A DNA stretch of 46,108 nucleotides, taken from the NCBI RefSeq assembly GCF_001550095.1, contig NZ_LRUC01000024.1, positions 1 through 46,108 on the forward strand, written 5' to 3'. Within the stretch, counting starts at the first letter, position 1. The number at the start of each line of letters is the position of its first letter. Below are positions 1-7,946 of the stretch, one piece after another. The stretch comes from Celeribacter ethanolicus. GTDB lineage: Bacteria; Pseudomonadota; Alphaproteobacteria; Rhodobacterales; Rhodobacteraceae. The notes below the pieces were generated by a model, which was given only the letters and a program-made list of their open reading frames with translations, was not told the DNA's origin and made no database searches. The translations under genes were made by a program, and so were the position numbers.

Positions 1-78
1 TATTTTGTTGAAAAACTCGTGCTTGATCGGTGTGTGATCTGCTGTTTCAATTCTTCCAACGGACGGGAGGATTGACCG

Positions 79-665
79 ATGATGGGTCCGAGGCAGGAAG
101 CGCAGGCATCGCTGTTTTACGAGTTCTCGCTTGAGGATCACGTCCCTCAGGATCATTTGCTGCGGTCGATTGATCGGTTCGTCGACTTGGGCAGCATCCG
201 TGCTCATCTTGCTGAGTTCTACAGCCGCACGGGCCGGCCTTCCGTTGACCCCGAGCTGCTGATCCGGATGCTTCTGGTCGGCTATTGTTTCGGCATCCGG
301 TCGGAGCGGCGGCTCTGCGAAGAGGTGCATCTGAACCTCGCCTATCGCTGGTTCTGCCGCCTCGATCTGAACGACCGGGTGCCTGATCATTCGACGTTTT
401 CGAAGAACCGGCACGGTCGTTTCCGCGAGAGCGAGCTGCTGCGCCATCTATTTGAGACAACGGTGGCGCGCTGCATCGAAGAAGGCCTGGCGAGTGGCCA
501 GCGCATGGCGGTGGATGCCAGCCTGATTGAGGCAGATGCGAACAAACAGAACTCGACGTCAAAGGAAGACTGGGATGCTTCAACCATCGAGCCCGCTGAT
601 GCGCCTCGTGCCGTACGCGAGTATCTCGACACCCTTGATGAGGCTGCATTTGGCGCATCGCGCCG
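79..665 (+). pseudogene. IS1182-type transposase, N-terminal part only
   Basis: The frame encodes the N-terminal half of a DDE transposase of the IS1182/IS5-like type. It begins with the usual short leader, followed by the conserved Y-RWFCRLDLNDRVPDHSTFSKNR block at about residues 90-112 and the first catalytic Asp region (MAVDASLIEADA). A GGGAGG ribosome site lies just upstream of the ATG at 79. Normal family members run past 400 residues. Here the similarity stops near residue 193 (after EAAFGAS) and the reading frame runs into unrelated DNA and ends at 723. The remaining catalytic residues are missing, so the protein cannot transpose. The sequence at the very left edge (TTGTTGAAAAACTCG) resembles the terminal repeat of such elements, but the other end is gone. 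Confidence 0.85.
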
Positions 666-668
666 GAA

Positions 669-761
669 CGCATCGCCGATGTGGTGGCCTTCGCGCTCTC
701 TCTGCCGGAAGATACGACGGTAAATGAATTCACCGTTGGACCTGCCAATCAACCTTGGTGA
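669..761 (+). pseudogene. C-terminal remnant of an SDR oxidoreductase
   Basis: In a different frame from the transposase fragment, this stretch encodes about 30 residues ending in EFTVGPANQPW and a TGA stop at 759-761. The pattern IADVVAFALSLPED followed by an NEF-V-P-NQPW end is the typical C-terminus of YdfG-like short-chain dehydrogenases. The Rossmann fold and the catalytic Ser-Tyr-Lys are absent. The join to the transposase falls at about 655-668. The simplest reading is that an IS inserted in or next to an SDR gene and a deletion removed the rest of both. Confidence 0.7.
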
Positions 762-1151
762 GCGGGTATCGCCGGACTTGTGATAGAGTCACATATGCTC
801 TGACTTTGCAGTCGAGAATTGGGCGCGCGGTCTGTTCGTGCGCCCAAAAATCACTGTGCCGATAAAACGTTGTTCTTCCTGTCGTTCGAAACCGACCTTC
901 GCTGCCTTATCGGCAAACGACAGCTATGGGCCGAAATGGTTACTTCCGCGTCCCTCGGCACTTAGGATAGCGCGAGCATCCCCAAAATTTCTCACCATTT
1001 TGTCGGTTCGTGCGCTCAACCATTGCCGAGCTGAAGGCACGGGTGCGAGACTGGGCACATCTCAATCAGGCCGCAGAGGAGTTCGTGAACGGCGCGCCAT
1101 GAGCGGCTGTGCTCGCTCTTCGAACTTCAGTTGTTGCCAGGCAGGACCAAT
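762..1151. other. Gene-poor stretch with a possible gene-tail fragment
   Basis: No complete gene is convincing here. One forward frame (971-1102) is open and ends in a plausible helical tail containing the segment AELKARVRDWAHLNQAAEEF before its stop. It has no start codon or upstream coding support, so it looks like the broken end of a lost gene of unknown family. The rest is probably debris from the IS-mediated rearrangement to the left. Confidence 0.35.
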
Positions 1152-1367
1152 ATGTCGAAAGCCAACCCCGACAAACCGTTCCGGGTGAAATGCACGCTCT
1201 GCGGCACCATCGCTGAAAGCTGGCACTATGCAGCTAAAGCGCCGAAAGGGGCGAACAAAGGCATGGCGTCTTGCGAATGTGGCAACATCACCGTCGATAG
1301 CTTGGGCTACAAGAAGCTCGGGCGGGTTTTCGAAAAGCAACCAGGCACAGCAGAAGGCGTAGAGTGA
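1152..1367 (+). CDS. Small zinc-ribbon-like protein of unknown function
   Basis: This encodes a 71-residue protein with a CTLC pair at about residues 14-17 and a CEC pair about 30 residues later. The spacing suggests one structural zinc site. The remainder is basic and without membrane segments. I chose the ATG at 1152 because the cysteine-bearing, protein-like sequence starts there; the frame is open further upstream but reads poorly. A strong hairpin follows the stop. The family is not recognised. It stands alone between IS debris and hipA. Confidence 0.55.
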   Translation: MSKANPDKPFRVKCTLCGTIAESWHYAAKAPKGANKGMASCECGNITVDSLGYKKLGRVFEKQPGTAEGVE

Positions 1368-1371
1368 TCCG

Positions 1372-1400
1372 CTATTCTCCGCATCTGGTGCGGAGAATAG
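1372..1400. terminator. Perfect 12-bp hairpin between convergent genes
   Basis: CTATTCTCCGCA (1372-1383) pairs perfectly with TGCGGAGAATAG (1389-1400) around a 5-base loop. It sits between the convergent stops of the zinc-ribbon gene and hipA. There is no clear T-run on either side, so it may act as a transcript end stabiliser and not as a classic intrinsic terminator. Confidence 0.5.
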
Positions 1401-1432
1401 GCCGCGTAATCTCCGCACCCCGCCCAACAGGG

Positions 1433-2737
1433 TCACAAGTCGAAACTGGCTACCCGCGCCCGAATGCAATTTGCGAGAACCTCAATTAGCACGGAGGGGA
1501 AGTCCTTGGGCAGCGCGGCCTGCGTTTCCGCCAGCGCCCCCTCCACACGCCCGGCAACCTCTGCCAATACCTCTTCCGCCAGCGCCACGCCAAACCCCGC
1601 CGCTTTGGCGGCTTGCAGGAAGTGACGCGGCACCACCTCGTTGATCCGGTAGTGCCCATCCACCGCCATGGCGAGGCGCATCCGGTTTTGGCGGATCTGC
1701 CCGCCATCCACGGCCCTTTGCGCGCTCAGCACATCGTAGAGCGGCGTCATGCGGAAACCGCCGGGGCGCAGCGCGATGCTGAAATTCTTGGCATGGCCGT
1801 CCGTCGCGCCCAAAAGCCAGAACAGAACCTGCGCGCGGAAGAAAGCGCGTTGATCGGCCAGCGCATCATCGCTGCCTGCCAAAAGGCCGATACCCTCGAT
1901 GATCCCCGGCCCGCCATCCATCTGGTATTTCTGACTGGGCGGCACCGAAAGCGCCTGACAAAAATCCTCCTGTGGCAGGCGGATCAGCCGCCCGTCAGCG
2001 GTCCAGCGCCGGTCAAACCGTGTCACCACAAGACTGCGCACATCCTCGAAATCGACGATCTCGACCTCGGCCACATCCGCCCCCATGGCGCGACAGAAGC
2101 TCATGCAGAAGAACTCATTTTCGACGCTGTCCGATAAGTTGATCCCGTTCGGCAGTACGCCAAGCTGGGTTTTCAATATATGGGTTGTGGGCGTCAGACC
2201 CGAGGGTCGAATCCATTCGCCGTTATGACGTAAAAGCGCGGTTTTCTCCTGCGCACCGGCAATGGAAATGCGGAAATCGTCGTCCTCGTCGAGGCCAAGC
2301 GGGGCGCTCGCCAGATTGCGCAGCAGGGTGGCGATCTGAGCATCCGTGACCGGCTCGCCCTCCAGCCCGCCTGCCTCGGGCACCTCACCCGAGACGAATT
2401 GCAACGCCCCCACACAGTCGCGCCCGATCTTCTCCAGCATGTGCCAGGCATCCGTGCCGCCCGCGCGCACCCGCGCCGCCACACGCTCGCGGATCGCCTG
2501 ATTGTCAGGCAGCAGGTTTTCCAGATAAGCGATGACCGGCGCGCCCTGATGTGCCTCTTCGCGCAGGGGCAGCGACAGCGAGATCGGTATGGCATGTTCC
2601 CACGCCAGCCAGCCCAGATCATAGGCGAAACTGATCGCGCCAGAGCTGGCAAGGCGCAGATGCCCCACCAGCCGCCCGTTCAAAAGCACCTGCATTGTGC
2701 CGCTGCGCCCGCGCCGGTTTGATTTTTTGCGGGCCAT
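1433..2737 (-). CDS. hipA: HipA-type serine/threonine kinase toxin
   Basis: This 434-residue protein has the HipA architecture: an N-terminal HipA_N domain (VLLNGRLVGHL, then SLPL and YLENLLPDN at about residues 55-80) and a C-terminal kinase-like HipA_C domain. The kinase part shows the IAGAQEK loop, the catalytic DGHAKNF motif (Asp at about residue 313) and the metal-site LYDVLS. In the family such kinases phosphorylate a translation component (GltX in E. coli) and cause growth arrest; the target here is unknown. Translation is probably coupled to hipB, because the stop and start overlap as TGATG. An internal Met at residue 15 is an alternative start. Confidence 0.9.
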   Translation of the reverse strand: MARKKSNRRGRSGTMQVLLNGRLVGHLRLASSGAISFAYDLGWLAWEHAIPISLSLPLREEAHQGAPVIAYLENLLPDNQAIRERVAARVRAGGTDAWHMLEKIGRDCVGALQFVSGEVPEAGGLEGEPVTDAQIATLLRNLASAPLGLDEDDDFRISIAGAQEKTALLRHNGEWIRPSGLTPTTHILKTQLGVLPNGINLSDSVENEFFCMSFCRAMGADVAEVEIVDFEDVRSLVVTRFDRRWTADGRLIRLPQEDFCQALSVPPSQKYQMDGGPGIIEGIGLLAGSDDALADQRAFFRAQVLFWLLGATDGHAKNFSIALRPGGFRMTPLYDVLSAQRAVDGGQIRQNRMRLAMAVDGHYRINEVVPRHFLQAAKAAGFGVALAEEVLAEVAGRVEGALAETQAALPKDFPSVLIEVLANCIRARVASFDL

Positions 2738-2982
2738 CAGAAGATGTCCTCAATCTCAACCGAGCCGCCGCGCTCAACCAGCCGGAACTCCAACCCGAGT
2801 GCTGCCATAACAGCCAAAAGCGTCGCCAGTTTGGTACCCGCATCGCCGTTTTCCAGCGATGAAATCGTCGCGACGCGCAGGTTGGTGCGCGCGCTGATAT
2901 CGCCCTGTGTCCAACCGCGCGCCTTTCGCGTGCGCCGGATCGCTTCACCGATCTGTTCGGCAGTTCTCGCTGAGAGGTCCAT
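2737..2982 (-). CDS. hipB: HipB-type antitoxin, XRE DNA-binding protein
   Basis: This is an 81-residue protein with an XRE helix-turn-helix at about residues 10-60 (IRRTRKARGWTQGDISARTN, then ISSLENG). Its C-terminal tail ends in VEIEDIF, as in HipB antitoxins. It should neutralise the adjacent HipA and repress the operon. The gene order antitoxin then toxin is typical, and the one-base overlap with hipA supports co-translation. A cluster of GCGTAA half-sites directly upstream of the ATG is the likely operator. Confidence 0.88.
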   Translation of the reverse strand: MDLSARTAEQIGEAIRRTRKARGWTQGDISARTNLRVATISSLENGDAGTKLATLLAVMAALGLEFRLVERGGSVEIEDIF

Positions 2983-3005
2983 GATGCGGCTCCTTTTACT
3001 GCAAA

Positions 3006-3065
3006 GCGTAAATCAAAACGAATTACGCCTCAACGTAAATTTTCAATATTTACGCTAAAGCGTAA
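3006..3065 (-). promoter_or_regulatory. Probable hipBA operator cluster
   Basis: Five copies of a GCGTAA/TTACGC-type half-site lie upstream of hipB: GCGTAA at 3006-3011, TTACGC at 3023-3028, ACGTAAAT at 3033-3040, ATTTACGC at 3048-3055 and GCGTAA at 3060-3065. The last two form the palindrome TTACGC-TAAA-GCGTAA. Multiple spaced inverted sites are what HipB-type dimers use for autorepression. Confidence 0.65.
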
Positions 3066-3114
3066 CTGCCCGATTAGATGACCGGCGAAAGCTATCCCGT
3101 CGCTCAACGCCCGC

Positions 3115-3405
3115 TTAGTCTGCTTGCAACACCCGAAACATCCGCCCATTGTAGCGGGCGAGATTCGACAGGCCGGGGGCACTCCAGCGGGTGATGGTTT
3201 CACCTTGCGGCACCACGATCACCACGCGGTTGCGGTAGGGGACCAGATCGAACCCGATTTGCTGCCGCAGCTCTGCAAAGTGTTCCAGATCGGCGCGCGC
3301 TGCATCGCGGTCGGCACCAAGCTGCGCCAAATCGGCACCCATCGCCTCGATATTGGCGGTCAGCACGGCCTCACGGCTTGCCAGCCGATCTGCGAGGGCC
3401 TGCAA
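3115..3405 (-). CDS. Coiled-coil protein of unknown function, start uncertain
   Basis: The reading frame gives a heptad-rich, Ala/Glu/Arg-rich helical N-terminal half and a conserved-looking C-terminal block (PYRNRVVIVVPQGE, then SNLARYNGRMFRVLQ). The only start in the open frame is a TTG at 3405 without a good ribosome site. The same frame continues open and coiled-coil-like upstream to at least about 3540 (DAEADASRIVHEAQTEAAH) but offers no ATG, GTG or TTG there. Either an unusual start is used or a frameshift has cut the gene off from its true start. I do not recognise the family. Confidence 0.5.
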   Translation of the reverse strand: MQALADRLASREAVLTANIEAMGADLAQLGADRDAARADLEHFAELRQQIGFDLVPYRNRVVIVVPQGETITRWSAPGLSNLARYNGRMFRVLQAD

Positions 3406-3595
3406 AGCTGCTTCGCCTTCGGCCCGCGCCTCGGCAATCTCCTGGGCGTTCTCGGTGCGGATGTGGGCGGCCTCGGTTTGTGCTTCATGGACTATGCGGC
3501 TGGCATCCGCCTCCGCGTCCCCGTTGCGGCATTGACATGCTTCCTCCCCGCCTTCAGTCTCGGCGCCAACTCCTCTCGTTGCCCGGAAAAGCTTT

Positions 3596-5032
3596 TTGGA
3601 ACAAGCCCCTCAGCTCCCTATCCAGACCCTCGCCGTCGATCTCGACGGCACAGTTCTGCGCTCGGACATGCTGCATGAAACCTTCTGGTCCGGCTTTGCC
3701 CGGGACTGGGCTTTGCCGTTTCGGGCGCTCGGGGCGCTCACCCAGGGCAAGGCGGCGCTCAAACGGATTCTGGCGGAGCGCTCCGATGTCGATGTCACGA
3801 CCCTGCCCTATGACGAAACCGTCTTGCAGCGCCTGCGCGACTGGCGTGCACAGGGCGGGCGCACCGCGCTTGTGACCGCAAGCGATCAAAGGCTCGCGGA
3901 CCGCATCGCGGAACACCTCGGGCTATTCGATCTGGTGATCGGGTCCGACGGCACCGACAACCTCAAAGGTCCGGCCAAGGCGGAGCGTCTGATCTCGGAA
4001 TTCGGCGCGGGCAATTTCATCTACATGGGCGATCATGCGGCGGACCTGCCGGTCTGGCAGGTGGCGGGCGGTGCGATCACGGTGAATGCCAGACCGGCAC
4101 TACAGGCGGGCGTCGCCTGCAACGGGCCGGTCGAACATCTGACGCCCTACAACCGCGACCTGCGCCCCTATGCCAAGGCGATCCGCCCGCATCAGTGGCT
4201 CAAGAACCTGCTCGTCTTCGTGCCGATGCTGGCCGCACATGACCTGAGCTTCGGGGTGTTTTTCCTTGCCTGCGTCGCCTTCATCTCCTTCAGCCTCATC
4301 GCCTCATCGGTCTATGTGCTGAACGATCTTCTCGACCTGAAAGGCGACCGGGCGCATCCCCGCAAGCGGCTCCGGCCCTTTGCCGCAGGCACGATCCCCA
4401 TCGCGCGCGGCACTGTGATGGCGGCCTCGCTGCTGATCGCGGGGCTGATCCCGGCAATCCTTCTTGGGCCGCATTTTCTCGCGATCATGATGGTCTATTA
4501 CGTGCTGACCATGGCCTATTCGCTCTGGCTGAAACGACAATTGGTCATCGACATTTTCGCACTCGCCGGACTTTACACCCTCCGCATTCTGGCGGGCGGC
4601 ACCAGCGCGAGCATTCCGATGTCGGTCTGGCTGCTGGCTTTCTCGATCTTCTTCTTTTTCTCGCTCGCCGCCGTGAAACGTCAGGCCGAGCTGGTCGACG
4701 GCCGCAATTCCGGCAAGCTCACGGCCCATGGCCGCGGCTATCATGTCGCGGACGTGCCTATCGTGACGATGATGGCGCTGGCTTCCGGCTATGTCTCCGT
4801 CCTCGTCATGGCGCTTTATATCAGCGCGCCGCATGTTCTGGAGATGTATCCGCAGCCGGGCTTTCTCTGGGGGGCCTGTCTGGTGCTGCTCTACTGGATC
4901 AGCCGCATGGTGATGACCACCCATCGCGGTCAGATGAACGACGATCCGGTGCTTTATGCCGCGAGAGACAGCGTCAGCCTGATTTGCTTTGGCCTCATCT
5001 TCGCCCTCGGGGTCGCCGGCACCTTGCTATGA
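3596..5032 (+). CDS. HAD phosphatase-UbiA prenyltransferase fusion
   Basis: This 478-residue protein is a two-domain fusion. The N-terminal HAD domain (about residues 10-190) has the nucleophile motif DLDGT (Asp15), a TASDQ segment and a late YMGDHAADLPVW acidic motif. The C-terminal domain (about 195-478) is a polytopic UbiA prenyltransferase with the aspartate-rich NDLLDLKGDRAHPRKRLRP motif. In the family, UbiA proteins of this subgroup (decaprenyl-phosphate phosphoribosyltransferase-like) transfer a phosphosugar to polyprenyl phosphate, and a fused HAD domain can remove the phosphate. Its stop overlaps the gtrA start (ATGA), which fits a role in lipid-linked sugar metabolism. The exact substrate is not visible from sequence. 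Confidence 0.85.
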   Translation: MEQAPQLPIQTLAVDLDGTVLRSDMLHETFWSGFARDWALPFRALGALTQGKAALKRILAERSDVDVTTLPYDETVLQRLRDWRAQGGRTALVTASDQRLADRIAEHLGLFDLVIGSDGTDNLKGPAKAERLISEFGAGNFIYMGDHAADLPVWQVAGGAITVNARPALQAGVACNGPVEHLTPYNRDLRPYAKAIRPHQWLKNLLVFVPMLAAHDLSFGVFFLACVAFISFSLIASSVYVLNDLLDLKGDRAHPRKRLRPFAAGTIPIARGTVMAASLLIAGLIPAILLGPHFLAIMMVYYVLTMAYSLWLKRQLVIDIFALAGLYTLRILAGGTSASIPMSVWLLAFSIFFFFSLAAVKRQAELVDGRNSGKLTAHGRGYHVADVPIVTMMALASGYVSVLVMALYISAPHVLEMYPQPGFLWGACLVLLYWISRMVMTTHRGQMNDDPVLYAARDSVSLICFGLIFALGVAGTLL

Positions 5033-5451
5033 GCGCGACACCGCTGCCCCTGCCCGCGCTATTTTTACGCTATGGGACCTTTGCCGCCCTTGCCACGCTT
5101 GCCAATCTCGGGGTGCAGCGGCTCGCGCTTGTGCTGTGGCCCGGCCCCGGCGCGCTGCTTGTGGCGCTCATCGCGGGCACCGGCATCGGGCTCGTCATCA
5201 AATACCTGCTCGACAAGCGCTGGATCTTCTATGACCGGGAGACCGGCGCGCGGGCGCATGGCCGCAAATTCGGACTTTACACCGCCATGGGGCTGATCAC
5301 GACGGCGATTTTCTGGAGCATGGAGGTCGGGGCCTGGGCGCTCTGGCACAGCACGGCTGCCCGCGAGGCCGGTGCAATCCTCGGCCTCGCCATTGGCTAT
5401 GTGATCAAGTTTCAGCTCGATCGGCGCTATGTGTTCCGGTCGAACCAATAA
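5029..5451 (+). CDS. GtrA-family membrane protein
   Basis: This 140-residue protein has four predicted membrane helices and the GtrA pattern, including the KYLLDKRWIFYD motif after helix 2 and the mirrored KFQLDRRYVF end after helix 4. GtrA-like proteins are proposed to move polyprenyl-phosphate-linked sugars across the membrane. The start at 5029 overlaps the stop of the HAD-UbiA gene by four bases, so the two are probably made together. Confidence 0.88.
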   Translation: MSATPLPLPALFLRYGTFAALATLANLGVQRLALVLWPGPGALLVALIAGTGIGLVIKYLLDKRWIFYDRETGARAHGRKFGLYTAMGLITTAIFWSMEVGAWALWHSTAAREAGAILGLAIGYVIKFQLDRRYVFRSNQ

Positions 5452-5454
5452 ACC

Positions 5455-6858
5455 TTAAGCGAGCGTCAGGCCCGGCGGGTGCGGCAGTTTATGCCCGCTA
5501 TTCGCCAGACAGCTCATCAGCGCATCCTGCAAGGTTTCTTCGAGCACCGGGTGATAGAACGGGCTTTCGAGACAGGCGTCCACCGTCAGCCCCTGTTCGA
5601 TCGCCAGCGCCAGCCAATGCGCCATATGCTCGCCCGCGCCAATCGCCAGGGTCGCGCCCAGAAGTTTCAGCGAGCTCTTGTCGGCATAGACCCGGATCGT
5701 GCCTGCCGTCTCGGCCTTGACCTTCGAACGCCCGTTGCCCTCCGCCGAGGCGACGCCGATGGCGATCTGCTCCGGATCGAGCGTGTCGAAAGACGCACCC
5801 ACCGTGGCGATCTGCGGGCTGGTGAAGGCCACGCCCAGCGGCACGCGGCGGCGGAAGGGTTTGCGGCTGCCTGCGATAATATTGAGCGCGGCGATCTTGC
5901 CCTCGTCCTTGGCCTCATGCAGCAGCGGCCGGTCCGCGTTGGCATCCCCCGTCAGATAGACCGGCAGATCGCCGATCTGTAGCGTTTCGCGGTCGTAAGC
6001 GGGCATGCCGTGGCCGTCCAGCTCGACACCGAGCGCCTCAAGGCCCAGACCGGTGACATTGGGGCGTCGCCCGATGCTTGCGAGCACGCGCTCGACATTC
6101 ACCGTCTTGCCGCCCGCCGTGATCGTCACAGTGCCATCGGCTTCGAGCTTCGGCTCGACGCTCGCGCCCAGGGTGATCGACATATCCCGCCCAAGCCACT
6201 CGGCAGCGGCTTCCGCCACCACCGGGTCCTTGATCCCGGCAATCACCGGCGCGGCGTCAAAGCCGTGCACCTCGACACCCAGACGACCCAGCGCCTGACC
6301 GATTTCGCAACCGATCACACCAAGACCCACGACCGCGATGGATTTCGGCAAATCCGGTTGTTCGAAAAACGTATCCGTGGTGACCAACGCCTCGCCCAGC
6401 GCGCGAAACGGCGCGGGCAGAACCGGGGTCGATCCGGTCGCGATGAGGATCGCCCCGGCCTCGATCTCCTCACCATTCACCTCGACACGGTTCGGGCAGA
6501 GGATCGTGGCGTGACCGTCGATGAACTGGGTCTCGTCGAGATGTTTGTGGGTGCGCGTGATGAAGCCGTTCACCAGCTTGTCGCGGATCGCCCGCACCCG
6601 CGCCATAACCGCAGGCCCGTCGACGGCAAGCGCCTCCGTGCCGCTCAGGCCGAACGCCTTCTGGCGCTCCCGGTCATGATAAAGCGTCGCCACCTCGATC
6701 AGCGCTTTCGACGGCATGCAACCGACCCGGGCGCAGGTGGTGCCTTCCGGCCCGGAATTGATCAGAACGACGCTCTTGCCCGCCCTGAGCAAGGTGAAAA
6801 GCGCCGTCACACCGGCGCTGCCGGCCCCGAGAATGGCCACATCGACTTTGCGTGTCAT
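5455..6858 (-). CDS. Dihydrolipoamide dehydrogenase-like flavoprotein disulfide reductase
   Basis: This 467-residue class I pyridine-nucleotide disulfide oxidoreductase has the FAD motif GAGSAG (residues 11-16), redox cysteines in TTCARVGCMPSK (Cys42 and Cys47), an NAD(P)-binding GLGVIGCEIG motif near residue 180, the second FAD motif YLTGDAN and a C-terminal HPVLEE with the catalytic His. The usual GGTC before the first cysteine is GTTC here. It lies apart from any 2-oxoacid dehydrogenase genes, so a role in pyruvate dehydrogenase is not shown; a stand-alone disulfide or quinone reductase is equally possible. An AAAGGAC ribosome site precedes the ATG. Confidence 0.85.
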   Translation of the reverse strand: MTRKVDVAILGAGSAGVTALFTLLRAGKSVVLINSGPEGTTCARVGCMPSKALIEVATLYHDRERQKAFGLSGTEALAVDGPAVMARVRAIRDKLVNGFITRTHKHLDETQFIDGHATILCPNRVEVNGEEIEAGAILIATGSTPVLPAPFRALGEALVTTDTFFEQPDLPKSIAVVGLGVIGCEIGQALGRLGVEVHGFDAAPVIAGIKDPVVAEAAAEWLGRDMSITLGASVEPKLEADGTVTITAGGKTVNVERVLASIGRRPNVTGLGLEALGVELDGHGMPAYDRETLQIGDLPVYLTGDANADRPLLHEAKDEGKIAALNIIAGSRKPFRRRVPLGVAFTSPQIATVGASFDTLDPEQIAIGVASAEGNGRSKVKAETAGTIRVYADKSSLKLLGATLAIGAGEHMAHWLALAIEQGLTVDACLESPFYHPVLEETLQDALMSCLANSGHKLPHPPGLTLA

Positions 6859-7012
6859 GAATCATGTCCTTTATATGCTTCTGCGAAACCGCACAGAGAC
6901 CGGGGTCTCCGCACGGCTTCGCTCAACCTGATGATGTCATAACATGTATCTGTCGCGGAACAATCGTCGCGCCACGCGACAAGACGACACCCGTGCGCCC
7001 TCTCCCGGTATC

Positions 7013-7945
7013 TTAGCGCTCCCCCCGCACATAGGCCGCCCCCAGAGCGGCGGGCAGTTTGGCGTTGCGCCCGGCGATCAGCAGCACCAGCATGACCGCC
7101 ACGAAAGGCAGCATCTGCACCACATCGGTCGGAATATCGACACCTGCGACCTGAAGCGCGGTGGCCGCCGACAAGCAGGCGCCGAACAGCACCGCCCCGA
7201 ACAGCACCCAAAGCGGACGCCCGCGCGCCAGCATCGCCAAAACGATGCCAATGAAGCCGTTGCCATGGGTCATGAAGGGTACGAACACCCCGGCCCCGAC
7301 GATGGACATGAAAGCCCCGCCAAGCCCGACCATCGCGCCACAACCCAGAACGGCAAAGCTGCGAATGGCCAACACGCTCTGGCCTGCAGAATCGAGCGCC
7401 GCCGGTTTATCCCCAGCCGCTTGCACCGCAAGGCCCAGATGGGTGCGACGATAAACATAGACGAGGATCGGCACCAGCGCGACGGCCAGATAGACCACGG
7501 GTTCGCGGTCGAACAAGGCCGGGCCGATGATCGGAATATCGGCCAGACCGGGAATGCGCCATGTGGCGACATCGGAAAGACGCGGGTAAAGACGGCTGAA
7601 CTGCACATGATGCAAAAGCGCCGTCGCCCCCTCGGCCCCGAGCGTCAGCGCGATCCCGATGACGATCTGGTTGAGCCCCATGCGCACGCAAAAGAGCACC
7701 ATGAGAGAGGCAACCAGCATCCCGCCCAGAATGCCGCCGAGAAACCCGAGCCCGGTGCTCTCCGTCGCCCAGGCGATGTAAAATCCGAGATAGGCACCGC
7801 CGAGCATCATGCCTTCGATGCCGACATTGAGCACGCCGGCTTTCTCGGAAAGCTGTTCGCCAAGGCCCGCAAGCAGGAGCGGCACGCCCGCCGCGGCGAT
7901 CCCTGCGATCAGGGCGATCAGGAAAGTGTCCGTGAACAGGGTCAT
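7013..7945 (-). CDS. BMP-type ABC importer, permease 2
   Basis: This 310-residue inner-membrane permease resembles the NupQ/YufQ partner of nucleoside importers. It has about eight hydrophobic helices and the conserved N-terminal segment AGVLNVGIEGMMLGGAY, which marks the branched-chain/BMP permease superfamily. It is the last gene of a leftward four-gene operon (binding protein, ATPase, permease 1, permease 2) and starts one base after permease 1 ends. The complex imports a small solute from the periplasm; purine nucleosides are the best-known substrates of this type, but the cargo here is unproven. Confidence 0.9.
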   Translation of the reverse strand: MTLFTDTFLIALIAGIAAAGVPLLLAGLGEQLSEKAGVLNVGIEGMMLGGAYLGFYIAWATESTGLGFLGGILGGMLVASLMVLFCVRMGLNQIVIGIALTLGAEGATALLHHVQFSRLYPRLSDVATWRIPGLADIPIIGPALFDREPVVYLAVALVPILVYVYRRTHLGLAVQAAGDKPAALDSAGQSVLAIRSFAVLGCGAMVGLGGAFMSIVGAGVFVPFMTHGNGFIGIVLAMLARGRPLWVLFGAVLFGACLSAATALQVAGVDIPTDVVQMLPFVAVMLVLLIAGRNAKLPAALGAAYVRGER

Positions 7946-7946
7946 G

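Noticed and set aside
47-748. Long leftward open frame opposite the IS1182 transposase fragment
   Set aside because: It is rich in Arg, Ser and Pro, without any family pattern, and mirrors the transposase codons; it is an antisense shadow.
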